A DNA stretch of 59,545 bases from Bradyrhizobium sp. (GCF_027307225.1 NZ_DAHUXJ010000082.1:1-59545), one strand, 5' to 3'. Counted from the stretch's first letter, positions 25,695-34,487 are shown. A program made the numbers and translations. The notes: generated by a model not told the origin, from the sequence alone.

Positions 25695-26636
25695 TTGGAT
25701 ACTCCCCTTGCCGATCTTCGCAGTCCAGCGATCGATTCCGCGACCGATCTTTCCGACGACGATATGGAGCAAATGGCCCGCCGGCTCGAAGCGTCCGGTC
25801 GTTACCGGATTCTCCGACGCATCGAGTGGCCGAACCAGCCACGTTCCGCAGTCGACTGCTCCACGAGACGAGGCATTTTCTTGGATGTCGAAACCACAGG
25901 GCTTGACGTCGAATTGGACGAGATCATCGAGCTTGCCATGGTACCCTTCGACTATGATGTGGAGGGCGTGATCCAATCGATCCTGCCTCCGTTCAGCGCC
26001 TTGCGGGATCCCGGCCGCCCGATTCCCGCATCAGTGACCGCGTTGACCGGACTGACGGAAGAGATGGTTGCAGGACGCTCGATCGAAGCTGACGACGTCC
26101 GCCGGTTCATCAGTCAGGCAGCCGTCGTCGTCGCGCACAATGCAAGTTTCGACCGGCGCTTCTGCGAGCGGCTGTGCGATGCATTCGTGAACCTGCCGTG
26201 GGCGTGTTCGCTCACCGAAGTTCCCTGGCGCGAGGAGGGTTTCGAAGGCTCTAGGCTTACGCATCTTGCGAATGGACACGGCCTGTTTTTCGACGGTCAC
26301 CGCGCGGTCCATGACTGCCTGGCCGGAATCGAGATTTTGACGCGACCGCTTCCCCTAAGCGGACGAACGGGCCTCGCCGTTCTGCTCGATTCCGCACGGA
26401 AGCCCAGGTGGCGCATTTGGGCGACGGGAGCTCCGTACGAGTTACGCGAAACGCTGAAGCGTCGTGGATATCGATGGAATGACGGGTCCGACGGACGCCC
26501 GCGGTCGTGGCATGCGGACGTCTGCGACGAGCAGGGCGAGCTCGAATTTCTGTGCGCCGAAATCTATCGCACCTCCGACGCGGAGATCTTGTCGAAGCGG
26601 GTCACCGCCTTCGATCGTTTTTCTTGCCGCGTCTGA
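25695..26636 (+). CDS. DEDDh 3'-5' exonuclease (DnaQ-like) with C-terminal domain
   Basis: A 313-residue exonuclease. ExoI motif FLDVETTGLD is near residue 62, ExoII HNASFDRRF near 151 and ExoIII HRAVHDCLAGIEIL near 205, the last with the histidine of the DEDDh subtype. The C-terminal 90 residues (RKPRWRIWATGAPYELRETL, then GYRWNDGSDGRPRSW and ITAFDR-like ending) form a separate module found in many such island proteins. TTG 25695 is the start; the first 55 residues are a poorly conserved extension. The 3' end overlaps the minus-strand frame at 26564. Confidence 0.92.
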   Translation: MDTPLADLRSPAIDSATDLSDDDMEQMARRLEASGRYRILRRIEWPNQPRSAVDCSTRRGIFLDVETTGLDVELDEIIELAMVPFDYDVEGVIQSILPPFSALRDPGRPIPASVTALTGLTEEMVAGRSIEADDVRRFISQAAVVVAHNASFDRRFCERLCDAFVNLPWACSLTEVPWREEGFEGSRLTHLANGHGLFFDGHRAVHDCLAGIEILTRPLPLSGRTGLAVLLDSARKPRWRIWATGAPYELRETLKRRGYRWNDGSDGRPRSWHADVCDEQGELEFLCAEIYRTSDAEILSKRVTAFDRFSCRV

Positions 26637-26899
26637 TCGTGACGTCTTTCAACCCGTCTCGATTTCGGAGGCTGCCTCCGAGTCCTTTGCGCCGGGTCGC
26701 GGGTGTTCGGCGAAGCGGTGATCGTGACCCGCTCGACTGTCGCTTCCGCCGAGCCGTTTCTCGATCGGACGATACCGACGTCGGACGGCTGGCCGCCAGA
26801 TGCCGGATAGAATACAGTCTTGTCTGCAACGAAAGCGAAGTGGCCTTCGCCAAGTTCGCGTTGCGAGATGATCTTCGCGTGCTGCTCAACCGCAGGCAT
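26564..26899 (-). CDS. Short protein resembling the start of an alanyl-tRNA editing domain
   Basis: A 111-codon frame. Residues 20-45 (FAFVADKTVFYPASGGQPSD, then VGIV) resemble the conserved FY-x-SGGQ-x-D-G motif at the beginning of AlaX/AlaRS editing domains, but the zinc-binding HxxxH and CxxxH parts that should follow are absent. From residue 60 the frame is arginine- and lysine-rich and overlaps the exonuclease end. So it is either a truncated pseudogene or a coincidental small protein. It starts ten bases after the small gene at 26910, on the same strand. Confidence 0.4.
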   Translation of the reverse strand: MPAVEQHAKIISQRELGEGHFAFVADKTVFYPASGGQPSDVGIVRSRNGSAEATVERVTITASPNTRDPAQRTRRQPPKSRRVERRHDQTRQEKRSKAVTRFDKISASEVR

Positions 26900-26909
26900 G
26901 GTTCACTCC

Positions 26910-27101
26910 TTACGGATGGAACGATGCGCCGCGCTCGCACGCCCGGCGGAAGATCTCCGCTGGATCCATCGTCGGCCAGTCCGAGGGCAGATCGAGGATA
27001 GCCACGACGGCATCGGCGATAGACGGCATGGCCATTTCGGTTGCCATCAGCTCGCGGTGGGCCGGCGTCATCTTCGTCAACCGCGCCGTGAGCGTGTCCA
27101 A
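26910..27101 (-). CDS. Hypothetical protein, probably 5'-truncated
   Basis: A 63-codon frame from TTG, with coding-like composition (LTARLTKMTPAHRELMATEM, then ADAVVAILDLPSDWPTMDP). The same frame continues convincingly upstream as NFDVTFGLITPDYLDTL to an in-frame TAG near 27147, where similarity in character ends. This suggests that the authentic protein began a few residues earlier and lost its start. No family recognised. It lies directly upstream of the AlaX-like fragment. Confidence 0.4.
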   Translation of the reverse strand: MDTLTARLTKMTPAHRELMATEMAMPSIADAVVAILDLPSDWPTMDPAEIFRRACERGASFHP

Positions 27102-27114
27102 GTAGTCCGGCGTG

Positions 27115-27282
27115 ATGAGACCGAACGTGACGTCGAAGTTCGAGGGCGGCTACGTGGCGAACGGAATGCCGATCGCAGCAGCCCTGGCGCTGGGGTTTTC
27201 GGCCCGTCCCACCCATCCGGATTCTCTCAACGCGTATTTCAACATCAGCTCCAAGCCGCCGCCATCCGCCGAAGCGGCCTGA
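27115..27282 (+). pseudogene. C-terminal remnant of an unknown protein
   Basis: A 55-codon plus frame, MRPNVTSKFEGGYVANGMP...LNAYFNISS...AEAA, with natural protein composition but only an in-frame stop at 27103 shortly before it. It overlaps the start of the minus-strand small gene by about 30 bases around 27115-27145, so the two reads meet at the same junction. This is consistent with a recombination join between two truncated genes. No function can be named. Confidence 0.35.
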
Positions 27283-27523
27283 GAACGGGCGTCCGCCGGG
27301 CTTCGCTTGGGAATTTCAGTTGTTAACCTTGGCGGCAAGGACCGCTTGCGTTGCGCCTTTTGTCAGTTACATTTTGATACTGATAAGGAACGGCACGCGC
27401 GAACGATTGCGGTGGCGAACCGGGTCGCGGGCGCCGGCCCGACGTCCGAGAGCGGGTGGCGGGTCGACCGTCCGGGTTCCGGGCGGCGCGGTTCTCAAGG
27501 ATTCGAAAGCAAGGATTCGAGCG
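27283..27523. other. Upstream region of the excisionase-like gene
   Basis: Noncoding; AAGGATTCGA occurs twice near 27497 and 27511 as a short direct repeat (aaggattcga-aagc-aaggattcga), just before ATG 27524. It could be an operator or a slippage product. Confidence 0.35.
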
Positions 27524-27898
27524 ATGAGGGACACGTCAAAGCAAGGCGATACGGCCTCCGCGGAAGCCGAACTGGCATCCGTCCTCCGTCAAGGATTCGG
27601 GGGTCGCGCCGACCTCGGAATGGAGGACCTCACTAAGCTGTTGAATTTGGACCAGAAAACGTTGCTCAGGCACGTCCGCGCGGGTAAACTGCCCTTCCGC
27701 TCGGTCGGAACCGGGCGCAAGAGGATCAGGCGCAGGTTCACGATGGGCGACGTCATGGCTTTCTACCGGAACGCCGGAAGTTTGGCTGCGGAACCCGGGC
27801 CGCGCGCGGCGAGGCCGGGGGCGGCCGTGCCGTCCAGCACCGCCGGCGGCCTGATCGGCTTCATCCCACGGCCGACCCGTCCAGGGCGTTCGCGATGA
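27524..27898 (+). CDS. Excisionase-like HTH protein next to integrase 2
   Basis: A 124-residue protein starting at ATG 27524; the longer frame upstream is filler. Residues 35-85 (LTKLLNLDQKTLLRHVRAGK, then LPFRSVGTGRKRIRRRF and a DVMAFYRN helix) match the helix-turn-helix-wing plan of helix_turn_helix_17 excisionases. The C-terminal 40 residues are proline- and alanine-rich. It is about 100 bases upstream of integrase 2 in the same direction and probably serves as its directionality factor. Confidence 0.75.
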   Translation: MRDTSKQGDTASAEAELASVLRQGFGGRADLGMEDLTKLLNLDQKTLLRHVRAGKLPFRSVGTGRKRIRRRFTMGDVMAFYRNAGSLAAEPGPRAARPGAAVPSSTAGGLIGFIPRPTRPGRSR

Positions 27899-28002
27899 AC
27901 CTGGGTCACCTCGATATCGAGGTATGCCGAACCGTCTCTGGTGCGAAAACCGCGTCAGGCCTCGGAGCGCTCGCGGACCCGTGCCGCCTGGGGATTTAGC
28001 GG

Positions 28003-29190
28003 ATGGGCGTCTACCTTCACAAGAATTCGCCCAAATGGCAGATCGCCTTCCAGTACAAGGGCCAAAAGTATTCGTTCAGCAGCGGCACGACCAGCCGCCG
28101 AGAGGCGGAAGTCCTCGAGGTCGAGAAGCGCGAACAAGTCGCCCGCGAGGTCGCGGCCCGCGACGCCTCGGGCCCGACGGTCACCTTCAACCAGGCCATG
28201 GGCAAGTACTGGACGCTCAAGGTCTACGACCCGCGTCCCCGCGAGGAGAAAAGTCCCGAGCGGATCGAGCGGGAGATCGAATACTGGGGGTATCTGAACT
28301 TCGTCGGCGATTTCGTGGGTCTCGACACGCCCTGTCCCGCCGTCGACACCACCCGCATGATCGAGATACGCGACCGTATCCGGATGGCGCCGACCGATAC
28401 GACAAGCGGACGGCTGAAAGACGGGACGGTCAATAAGCGCATGCAGGTCGTCTTCGCCGTCCTGAACGTCGCGAAGAATCACATGCGTTGCCCGCTGCCC
28501 GACCGCCCGCGGATGAAGGAGGTGTACCTCCCGGTGGACGATCGCGAAGTCATCATCGACTACGACGACGAGGAGAAGATCTGCGCGCATCTGCCCGAGG
28601 CATGCCACGCGCCGTTCGCCTTCGAGCTGGAGACCGCCATCCGTCGCGGCGACGTGACCGGGCTAACGTGGGACCGGGTCGATCTGGCGAAGGGCAGCAT
28701 CATGGCCCACCGCAAGAACAGGGGCCGGAAGCTTTATCCCGTTCCGCTGAACAAGCGTGCCCGTCAGATACTCTCGGACATGAAGGGTCTGCATCCCGAG
28801 TACGTCTTCACGCGGCCGGTCGAGACCGTCCGGACGGTCGACGGCCTGCCGCAGGCGGTGACGGTCCGCGTGCCTTTCAAGCAGCGGCATTTTTCGAAGC
28901 TGATGAAAAAGGCCTTCAGGGCCGCCGGTCTCGCGCACGTGCGCTTCCACGACCTTCGCCGGACCGCAGCCACCCGCTACTATCTCGCGACACAGGACTA
29001 CGAGGCCACCCGAATCTTTCTCGGCCATGGCTCCATCGAGATGACGAAGCGCTATATCAAGGTCGCGCTGGCGAACGTCGCGGCGGGTGTGCACCGCATG
29101 GACAAGGCGCGCCGCGGCCGCGGCTGGAAGCTGCCCACTCCCGCCGTCCGCGCGCCGACGAAGCCGGCCGCAGGTTCTCTCGCCGCCTGA
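28003..29190 (+). CDS. Tyrosine recombinase / phage-type integrase 2
   Basis: A 395-residue integrase (MGVYLHKNSPKWQIAFQYKG...). N-terminal arm-binding strands are followed by a core-binding domain (about 60-190) and the catalytic domain with Arg in TAIRRGDVTGLTW, Lys region NRGRKLYPVPL, H-x-x-R in RFHDLRRTAATRYY and the terminal H and Tyr in LGHGSIEMTKRYIKV. All catalytic positions are present. The C-terminus is basic. A noncoding stretch with repeats follows directly, a typical place for attP. Confidence 0.93.
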   Translation: MGVYLHKNSPKWQIAFQYKGQKYSFSSGTTSRREAEVLEVEKREQVAREVAARDASGPTVTFNQAMGKYWTLKVYDPRPREEKSPERIEREIEYWGYLNFVGDFVGLDTPCPAVDTTRMIEIRDRIRMAPTDTTSGRLKDGTVNKRMQVVFAVLNVAKNHMRCPLPDRPRMKEVYLPVDDREVIIDYDDEEKICAHLPEACHAPFAFELETAIRRGDVTGLTWDRVDLAKGSIMAHRKNRGRKLYPVPLNKRARQILSDMKGLHPEYVFTRPVETVRTVDGLPQAVTVRVPFKQRHFSKLMKKAFRAAGLAHVRFHDLRRTAATRYYLATQDYEATRIFLGHGSIEMTKRYIKVALANVAAGVHRMDKARRGRGWKLPTPAVRAPTKPAAGSLAA

Positions 29191-29728
29191 GCACCTCGTC
29201 GGGGCGGCGCCGCAGGCGTCGCCCGAGTGGCGGGTCGCGTCTCCTTCCGTACCTTCCGGAAATAGTGGCGCTGCGCCACGCCCGAAGCCGTCCGGCCGCC
29301 CGAGCCGCGGCCGGACGCGCATGGTGCCGAATGGCGTGGTTGAACAAAATAGTGGCGGTGCGCACTTCGGGAGAATTTCGGGAGTCTGGGTCCCCTTGGC
29401 TCCGGTTTTTTCCTTGATGTTCCGCTTAGGTTCGCGGATTGTTCAGGTCGTCGCGCACCGCGCCGATCTCGCTTAAGCCATTGACGATAAACCCAATAAC
29501 GACGGGCCTCCGCAAGGATTCCGTACCCGCGAAAAGAGGGCGATTCCCCGTCTTCGTATGACGGAGCCCTGTTCGCGCGGAGGCCCGTGGCTATTGGGTT
29601 TCCTCGCACTCCGCGCGACGCTTCGGGAGATTTCGGGAGCCGGTGGCGGTGCGCCACCAAAATCTGTTGACGGCTCCGAAACCCGTCGCGGTTAGGCTTG
29701 GGCCTCCAGTTGCAGGCGGAACGGCACG
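29191..29728. repeat. Repeat-rich noncoding region after integrase 2 (attachment-site candidate)
   Basis: About 540 bases without a gene. GTGGCGSTGCGC occurs at 29265-29276, 29352-29363 and 29643-29654. TTCGGGAGA(A)TTTCGGGAG occurs at 29366-29384 and 29622-29639, so the order of the two modules is inverted between the copies. A perfect 11-base stem CGTCCGGCCGC/GCGGCCGGACG is at 29289-29299 and 29307-29317. A longer dyad is listed separately. Such clustered repeats next to an integrase fit arm and core sites. Confidence 0.5.
29489..29601. repeat. Imperfect 25-base inverted repeat with internal hairpin
   Basis: Arms at 29489-29513 (aaacccaataacgacgggcc...) and 29577-29601 pair at 23 of 25 positions. 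The 63-base interior contains another stem CCGTC-ttcgtat-GACGG and AGGGC/GCCCT pairs. The whole element could fold as one RNA or act as recombinase arm sites; no T-run follows, so a simple terminator is less likely. Confidence 0.6.
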
Positions 29729-30799
29729 ATGACGAAGACGGATCTCAGGGAGCGGGTGTATGCCGCAGCGGACGAACTCTTCGTCGAGCGCGGCGCATTC
29801 GACCGGTTCGGCTACCGCGAGGTCAGGGAAAGAGCCAAGGGCTCGTCCAACGACGTGATGGATCTGTTCGAGGAGTGGAAGGCATCGCGCGCGGCTCTGA
29901 TGCGGTCGAGGCCGGATGCTCTCGTCGCGGCGGCGGAGGAGTTTGCCGGCAGGTTATGGCTCATGGCGCGGCTGCTCGCCGGCGGCCCAGTTTCGCAGGA
30001 TGCGGAGATGGATGTCGGCGAACGTCGCGACAGCAACTCGGCTCCTCGGTCCGGCCCACCCAAGGCTCGTCCAGCGCCTCTACCCGGTCCGGCCGTGCGG
30101 TCCACGACGAAGGCGTCTCGAGGCCCTCGGGCCGTGCTGTTTACCGACGTACAGCGGCCCGAGCGATCCGTTCCAAAGAAGGCCGCCGCAGGCGACGGAA
30201 TCTCCTCGAAGCCCGCCGCCCGGGGAAAAGTCGGCTCGATAAAGCTCGTACCGCCGATGCAGATTAAGCGTCCCAAGGCTACGGAGACGGATTGGAGAGG
30301 CGCGGACGACGAGCGTCTCGCCAAAGCGGTCGCGGAAGCCCTTCGATCGGAAGGGTCGCGGCTAAGGGCTAGAGACATATGGAATAGGCTGCTTCCGAGC
30401 GTGAGACCCGGCACGGCCCCTCATGCCCAACGGGATCTGCAGAAAGGGCTATCGGGGTCCAGGATCAGGTGGTTCAAGGGGGGATGGTTCTGGTTCTTCG
30501 GCGAGGAATTCCCCAAGGTCCGGCCATGGAGAGTCGATAGCAAGGAAGCCAGGCGCCGCGCCAGGGGCGAAGAGTTGTGGTGGCGTGTCGCTGTTACGAT
30601 CTCAAAGGTGGGGCGCCCCTTCACGTTTGACGAAATAGAGGAGGCTTGCGGAGAACACTTATCGAAACTCGGCGATTCCTGGCTTCGGTTGCGGCTCACC
30701 CGGGCACGAAAACGCAACCCCCCGTTCTTAGAGTTGACGCGGCCGAATATCTACAAGTGGACCGGAAACGATCCGGCGAATTACGTAAAGCAGGGCTGA
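29729..30799 (+). CDS. KfrA-like N-terminal domain protein with unknown C-terminal domain
   Basis: A 356-residue protein. The N-terminal 60 residues (RVYAAADELFVERGAFDRFG, then VRERAKGSSNDVMDLFEEW) have the pattern of KfrA_N DNA-binding domains of plasmid and island proteins. A proline-rich linker follows (about 95-185). The C-terminal 160 residues have a helical organisation (AEALRSEGSRLRARDIWNRL) and a tryptophan-rich segment (RWFKGGWFWFFGEEFPKV). Unlike plasmid KfrA there is no long coiled coil. Possible roles are repression or DNA organisation; unproven. Confidence 0.65.
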   Translation: MTKTDLRERVYAAADELFVERGAFDRFGYREVRERAKGSSNDVMDLFEEWKASRAALMRSRPDALVAAAEEFAGRLWLMARLLAGGPVSQDAEMDVGERRDSNSAPRSGPPKARPAPLPGPAVRSTTKASRGPRAVLFTDVQRPERSVPKKAAAGDGISSKPAARGKVGSIKLVPPMQIKRPKATETDWRGADDERLAKAVAEALRSEGSRLRARDIWNRLLPSVRPGTAPHAQRDLQKGLSGSRIRWFKGGWFWFFGEEFPKVRPWRVDSKEARRRARGEELWWRVAVTISKVGRPFTFDEIEEACGEHLSKLGDSWLRLRLTRARKRNPPFLELTRPNIYKWTGNDPANYVKQG

Positions 30800-30817
30800 C
30801 GCGCGTACGGTCCAACA

Positions 30818-31195
30818 CTAGCGCTTAGACGTCGTCTTCCTTTTGATCTTTCGCTGCCGCGCGGACCTCCGGCGGTCGATTTTGTCACGGAGTTCGGCGG
30901 TCACTTTGGCCTCCCGGTTGCCATCTGCGAAGCGTACGCCGGTGCCCTTCTGGCCGCTGGGCGGCCGAACGAATTCGATTCCGCGCTTCTCCAGGAACGC
31001 GGCCAAATCCCGGACCATGGCTACCCGCCGCGCATCCATCGTCGCGCCGACGTGACTTTCGATCAGGACGACCGTCTTACGCGCGCATCCGGCCTGCTCA
31101 GCGAGTTCATCCTGTCCTATGCCAAGCAATCCGCGCGCCGCGCGGAAAAGCGCGGGCGTCGGCCAGACGTCGGCCATGTCGATCTGTGCGGCCAT
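30818..31195 (-). CDS. Xre-family HTH regulator
   Basis: About 125 residues from ATG 31195. The segment ALFRAARGLLGIGQDELAEQ followed by AGCARKTVVLIESH is a standard helix-turn-helix of the Cro/CI type, followed by a MDARRVAMVRDLAAFLEKRG helix and GVRFADGN, typical of small Xre proteins with one HTH and a short tail. A second ATG six codons later is possible. The basic tail (RRRSARQRKIKRKTTSKR) is unusual. It is convergent with the KfrA-like gene and divergent from the HNH gene. Confidence 0.85.
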   Translation of the reverse strand: MAAQIDMADVWPTPALFRAARGLLGIGQDELAEQAGCARKTVVLIESHVGATMDARRVAMVRDLAAFLEKRGIEFVRPPSGQKGTGVRFADGNREAKVTAELRDKIDRRRSARQRKIKRKTTSKR

Positions 31196-31453
31196 TCTTG
31201 CCCAACCGGTCGTTATATCTTTCGCCGGCTTTCTGTCGGCGATTCGCCATCGCACATTAGCCCGTCCGTCGGCCGTAAGACCAGAACGCGGACGCAGCCG
31301 CCTCTTTATGTCGTACCGCCGTTTCTGCTTTCCGCGCGACCGTCTCGGCGGGGGACGCCACGGGATCCATTAACCGTAGCAGTTACAAAAAGAAACCGAC
31401 GCTTGCATCGGCATCTAATTGGTGACATTATGTGTCTGATGAAAGGAGCCGAA
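31196..31453. other. Divergent intergenic region
   Basis: Noncoding, about 260 bases between the Xre gene and the HNH gene. It carries the GGAG (31445) of the HNH gene and AT-rich patches near 31385-31440 likely to be its promoter. Confidence 0.4.
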
Positions 31454-31786
31454 ATGCAGCCACGTTATCGAATGTACCTCGCAGGCGATGCCTGGGCGCA
31501 CAGTCCCGCACGCTTCGAAGCGCTCCGCTCGGCCGGTTTCCGTTGCCGCATCTGCAACGCGGATTCGTCGGAAGCCCCGTTGCAGGCCCACCATCGGACC
31601 TACGAACGGCTCGGTGCCGAATTGCCCGACGATCTCACGGCGCTTTGCGCGCGATGCCATGACGAGGTGACAAATTTTCTCCGTGCCCGTAGCTACGCGA
31701 TGATCGAAGCGCCGACGGTCGTGGACATTGTCCTCCATTCCCGCGCTCCGCTGTTCGATGCCTCAATCGCCGCAGGTGCCGCATGA
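31454..31786 (+). CDS. HNH endonuclease-like protein
   Basis: A 110-residue protein with a clear zinc/HNH pattern: CRICNADSSE near residue 31, AHHRTYERLGAELPDDL with the catalytic HH near 45, and LCARCHDEV near 67. The four cysteines and histidines are those of small HNH nucleases found in phages and islands. GAAAGGAGCC precedes ATG 31454. The stop overlaps the next start (ATGA), so it is coupled to a phage-type gene. Specificity unknown. Confidence 0.75.
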   Translation: MQPRYRMYLAGDAWAHSPARFEALRSAGFRCRICNADSSEAPLQAHHRTYERLGAELPDDLTALCARCHDEVTNFLRARSYAMIEAPTVVDIVLHSRAPLFDASIAAGAA

Positions 31787-32361
31787 GCAGCGAAAGCTTG
31801 CGTCTGAGGCTTGTCTCCGCCGGCCCGCTCGTGATGAACGCGTCGCGGCTCGCCGATCCGCTCGACCCCGATGCGCAGAAACTCGCCGCCGTCACCGGCA
31901 AAAGGAGAAAAACGCTCGCGGACCACCGCCGCATCGCGGACATCGAATGGAGCGGCAAGCTGTGGGCGCACCAGGGGCGTGCCTGCCTGCCTCCCGACGC
32001 GATCGAGAAGGCGTTCGAGGACGCGTGCAAAACCAGGAATCACGGCGCGACGCTCGCGGCGGCCGTGGTCGTCGATCGGCCGGCGCTGCTCGAGTACGAG
32101 GGTCCCAAGGATCTCAAGCGCCTGGCGAAAGATGCAGATTTCCGCTTCCGCAAGCTCGTGCGCGTAAGGAAGGCACTGACACCCCGAACGCGCCCGCTGT
32201 TCGCCGACTGGAGCGCCATCGCCGACGTGACCTTCCTCGCCACGGTGATCAATCGCGAGCAGGTTATCGATCTTTTCCGCATCGCCGGTTCGCAGATCGG
32301 TATCGGCGATTGGCGCAAGCGCTACGGCAAGTTCACAGTCGAGGATCTGCCGCCCGACTGA
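31783..32361 (+). CDS. Phage-type conserved protein
   Basis: A 192-residue protein. The pattern ASRLADPLDPDAQKLAAVTG, KRRKTLADHRRIADIEWSG, LEYEGPKDLKRL and IAGSQIGIGDWRKRYGKFTVE is that of a family I recall from caulobacter- and rhizobium-type phages, of unknown function but near single-strand annealing or DNA-metabolism genes. It is preceded by the HNH gene with an ATGA overlap. Its presence suggests that 31.4-32.4 kb is a prophage-derived fragment. Confidence 0.65.
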   Translation: MSSESLRLRLVSAGPLVMNASRLADPLDPDAQKLAAVTGKRRKTLADHRRIADIEWSGKLWAHQGRACLPPDAIEKAFEDACKTRNHGATLAAAVVVDRPALLEYEGPKDLKRLAKDADFRFRKLVRVRKALTPRTRPLFADWSAIADVTFLATVINREQVIDLFRIAGSQIGIGDWRKRYGKFTVEDLPPD

Positions 32362-32494
32362 CGAGTCCCCCCGGCGGGGCGTGGCCCGGTGAGGAGGGCA
32401 TGGCCCGGCGTGGCGAGGCGAGGGCGGTGGCGACCCATGAGGACGCCACCGCAAGCCTTCCTATTCTTACGAAATTTCTCCCCGGAACGGACCG

Positions 32495-34465
32495 ATGACC
32501 GACGAATCTCCCGCCGCAAAGCACGACGAAGAGACCGGAGCCGATTCCGAGCAAACTCGGCCGGAGGCCTCGCGGCAGGCGCGTCCCGATCAGCTTAATC
32601 CCGCGCACGCGATCGTCGGTGCGGTTTTCGACCTGGTGACGGATCCCATCACGCGTCGTCGGCTGGAGGACCGGATCGAGACATTCGCAGTCGTGATCCG
32701 GGTACCCACGCCGGCGTGGGCGACGCCGGTGAGCTCCTTTTTCGAGAAGACGTTCGGCGACGCCTGGCGACGAGTCGTTTCCGACGGTGCCAGGCGACCC
32801 GCCTTCCTACGGGACGAGCACAGCCCGGCCTACGACCTCGCACATGGGAAAAGCGTGGTCGGCATTTCGGCCGATCTCGCGGAGCTTCCTTCGGTCCTCG
32901 TCACGGCTGCCGATGTGAAGATCGAAATTCACTCTCCGACCGCTGCACGCCTCGCCGATGCGATCGAGCGGTACACGGGCGAGAAGCTTGGCAGCGATCT
33001 TTCGACGATCCAGCTTGCCGGGCTCGATTTTCCCGACATCCTGTCCGGGTTCCGCAAGGGCTCGACACCGGCGGATATCCGCGACCGTCTCGCTGCCATG
33101 TCCGCCCGGATGAGCGGCAGTTCGAGCGGCGCGAAGCTCCCCGACCTGCGCGACGCGACGGAATACGGAAAGGCCCGCGAATGGTCCATGAATCTGGCGA
33201 AAGATATCGAAGATTATCGAGCAGGCAGGATTCCGTGGTCGGCCGTCGATCGTGGCGCCGTGGTATTTTCGCCGCCCGGAATGGGCAAGTCGCTCTGGGC
33301 CCGCATGACGGCCCACCTGTGCGGGGTGCCACTGATAGAATCCAACGTCGCGTCGTGGATGGTCGAGGGAAGCGGGTATCTCAACGACGTGATCCGCGCT
33401 CAGCGAAAGGTGTTCGCCCAGGCCGCTGCAGCGGCGCCATGTCTCCTATTTCTGGACGAGATCGATGCCATCCCGAACCGTCAAACGATGTCGGAGCGAA
33501 ACAGGGACTATTGGACGCCGCTGGTCAACGACGTCCTTTCGAACCTCGACAACGCGGTCGCCGGGAAGCGCGAAGGAGTGATCGTGATCGGTGCGACCAA
33601 CCACGTCGCGAATCTCGATCCTGCGCTCGTGCGACCGGGACGGCTCGAACGCACCATCGAGATCGAGCCGCCGGACGCCAAAGGAACTCTGAATATCCTC
33701 AGGCATCACGTGGCAGGCGACATCGGCGACGACGAACTCGCGGAGATCGCGGGATTGATCCAAGGTTCGACGGGTGCGGTGATCATGAAAGCCGTCCGAG
33801 ACGCGCGCCGCCTCGCTCGACAGAATCGTCGCGCCCTTTCGGTGCAGGACCTGCGCGAGGTAGTGCTACCCAAGACCGAACTCGGCCCCGATCAGCAATG
33901 GCTGACGTCCGTTCACGAAGCTGGTCATGCGATCGGAGCACTGGCCTCGGGCGGCATCGAGGTCAAAAACTGCGTCCTCGGCGACGGTGAGGGATCTTTC
34001 GGTCGAACGTCGCTCGAGTCGAAGCGTACTACGATTCCGACCAAGTCCGACATCGAGAATCGGGTCGTGGTCACGCTGTGCGGCCGGGCAGCGGAGGAAA
34101 CGGTGATCGGATCCGCTTCCGCAGGCGCGGGCGGCGATCGATCGTCTGATTTCGCGATCGCGACGGGTCTGGTATGCGGCCTGCATGCCGCGGGTCTCAT
34201 GGGCGATTTCGCCTATCTGGGGGGAATCGACGACTACTTGGCCATCCTCAGACATGATCAGGCTCTTCGGCGCAGGGTCGATAAGCATTTGGCCGAGCTG
34301 CACGAACGAGCGATCGAGTTGATGCGGCACCATCGCGACGCGGTCGAGACCGTGGCACGCCGGTTGGTAGAGCGTCGTCATCTGTCCGGGGACGAGATTC
34401 GCGTCATCTACGAATCGTCGCGTTCGATGAACTTGGGCAAGAACCCCGATCTGACGTCTCAATAG
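32495..34465 (+). CDS. FtsH-like AAA ATPase with M41-type HExxH peptidase domain, soluble
   Basis: A 656-residue protein. Residues 225-470 are an AAA module: Walker A SPPGMGKSLW near 265, Walker B CLLFLDEIDAIP near 322, sensor GATNHVANLDPALVRPGRLERT. The C-terminal domain has a zinc-peptidase motif SVHEAGHAIGA near residue 470 and a helical M41-like body with the GSASAGAGGDRSSD region. Unlike FtsH there are no transmembrane helices; the N-terminal 220 residues are a different, soluble domain. Such proteins are scattered in islands with unknown targets. Confidence 0.82.
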   Translation: MTDESPAAKHDEETGADSEQTRPEASRQARPDQLNPAHAIVGAVFDLVTDPITRRRLEDRIETFAVVIRVPTPAWATPVSSFFEKTFGDAWRRVVSDGARRPAFLRDEHSPAYDLAHGKSVVGISADLAELPSVLVTAADVKIEIHSPTAARLADAIERYTGEKLGSDLSTIQLAGLDFPDILSGFRKGSTPADIRDRLAAMSARMSGSSSGAKLPDLRDATEYGKAREWSMNLAKDIEDYRAGRIPWSAVDRGAVVFSPPGMGKSLWARMTAHLCGVPLIESNVASWMVEGSGYLNDVIRAQRKVFAQAAAAAPCLLFLDEIDAIPNRQTMSERNRDYWTPLVNDVLSNLDNAVAGKREGVIVIGATNHVANLDPALVRPGRLERTIEIEPPDAKGTLNILRHHVAGDIGDDELAEIAGLIQGSTGAVIMKAVRDARRLARQNRRALSVQDLREVVLPKTELGPDQQWLTSVHEAGHAIGALASGGIEVKNCVLGDGEGSFGRTSLESKRTTIPTKSDIENRVVVTLCGRAAEETVIGSASAGAGGDRSSDFAIATGLVCGLHAAGLMGDFAYLGGIDDYLAILRHDQALRRRVDKHLAELHERAIELMRHHRDAVETVARRLVERRHLSGDEIRVIYESSRSMNLGKNPDLTSQ

Positions 34466-34487
34466 TAAAGGCCGACCCATAGAAGGC

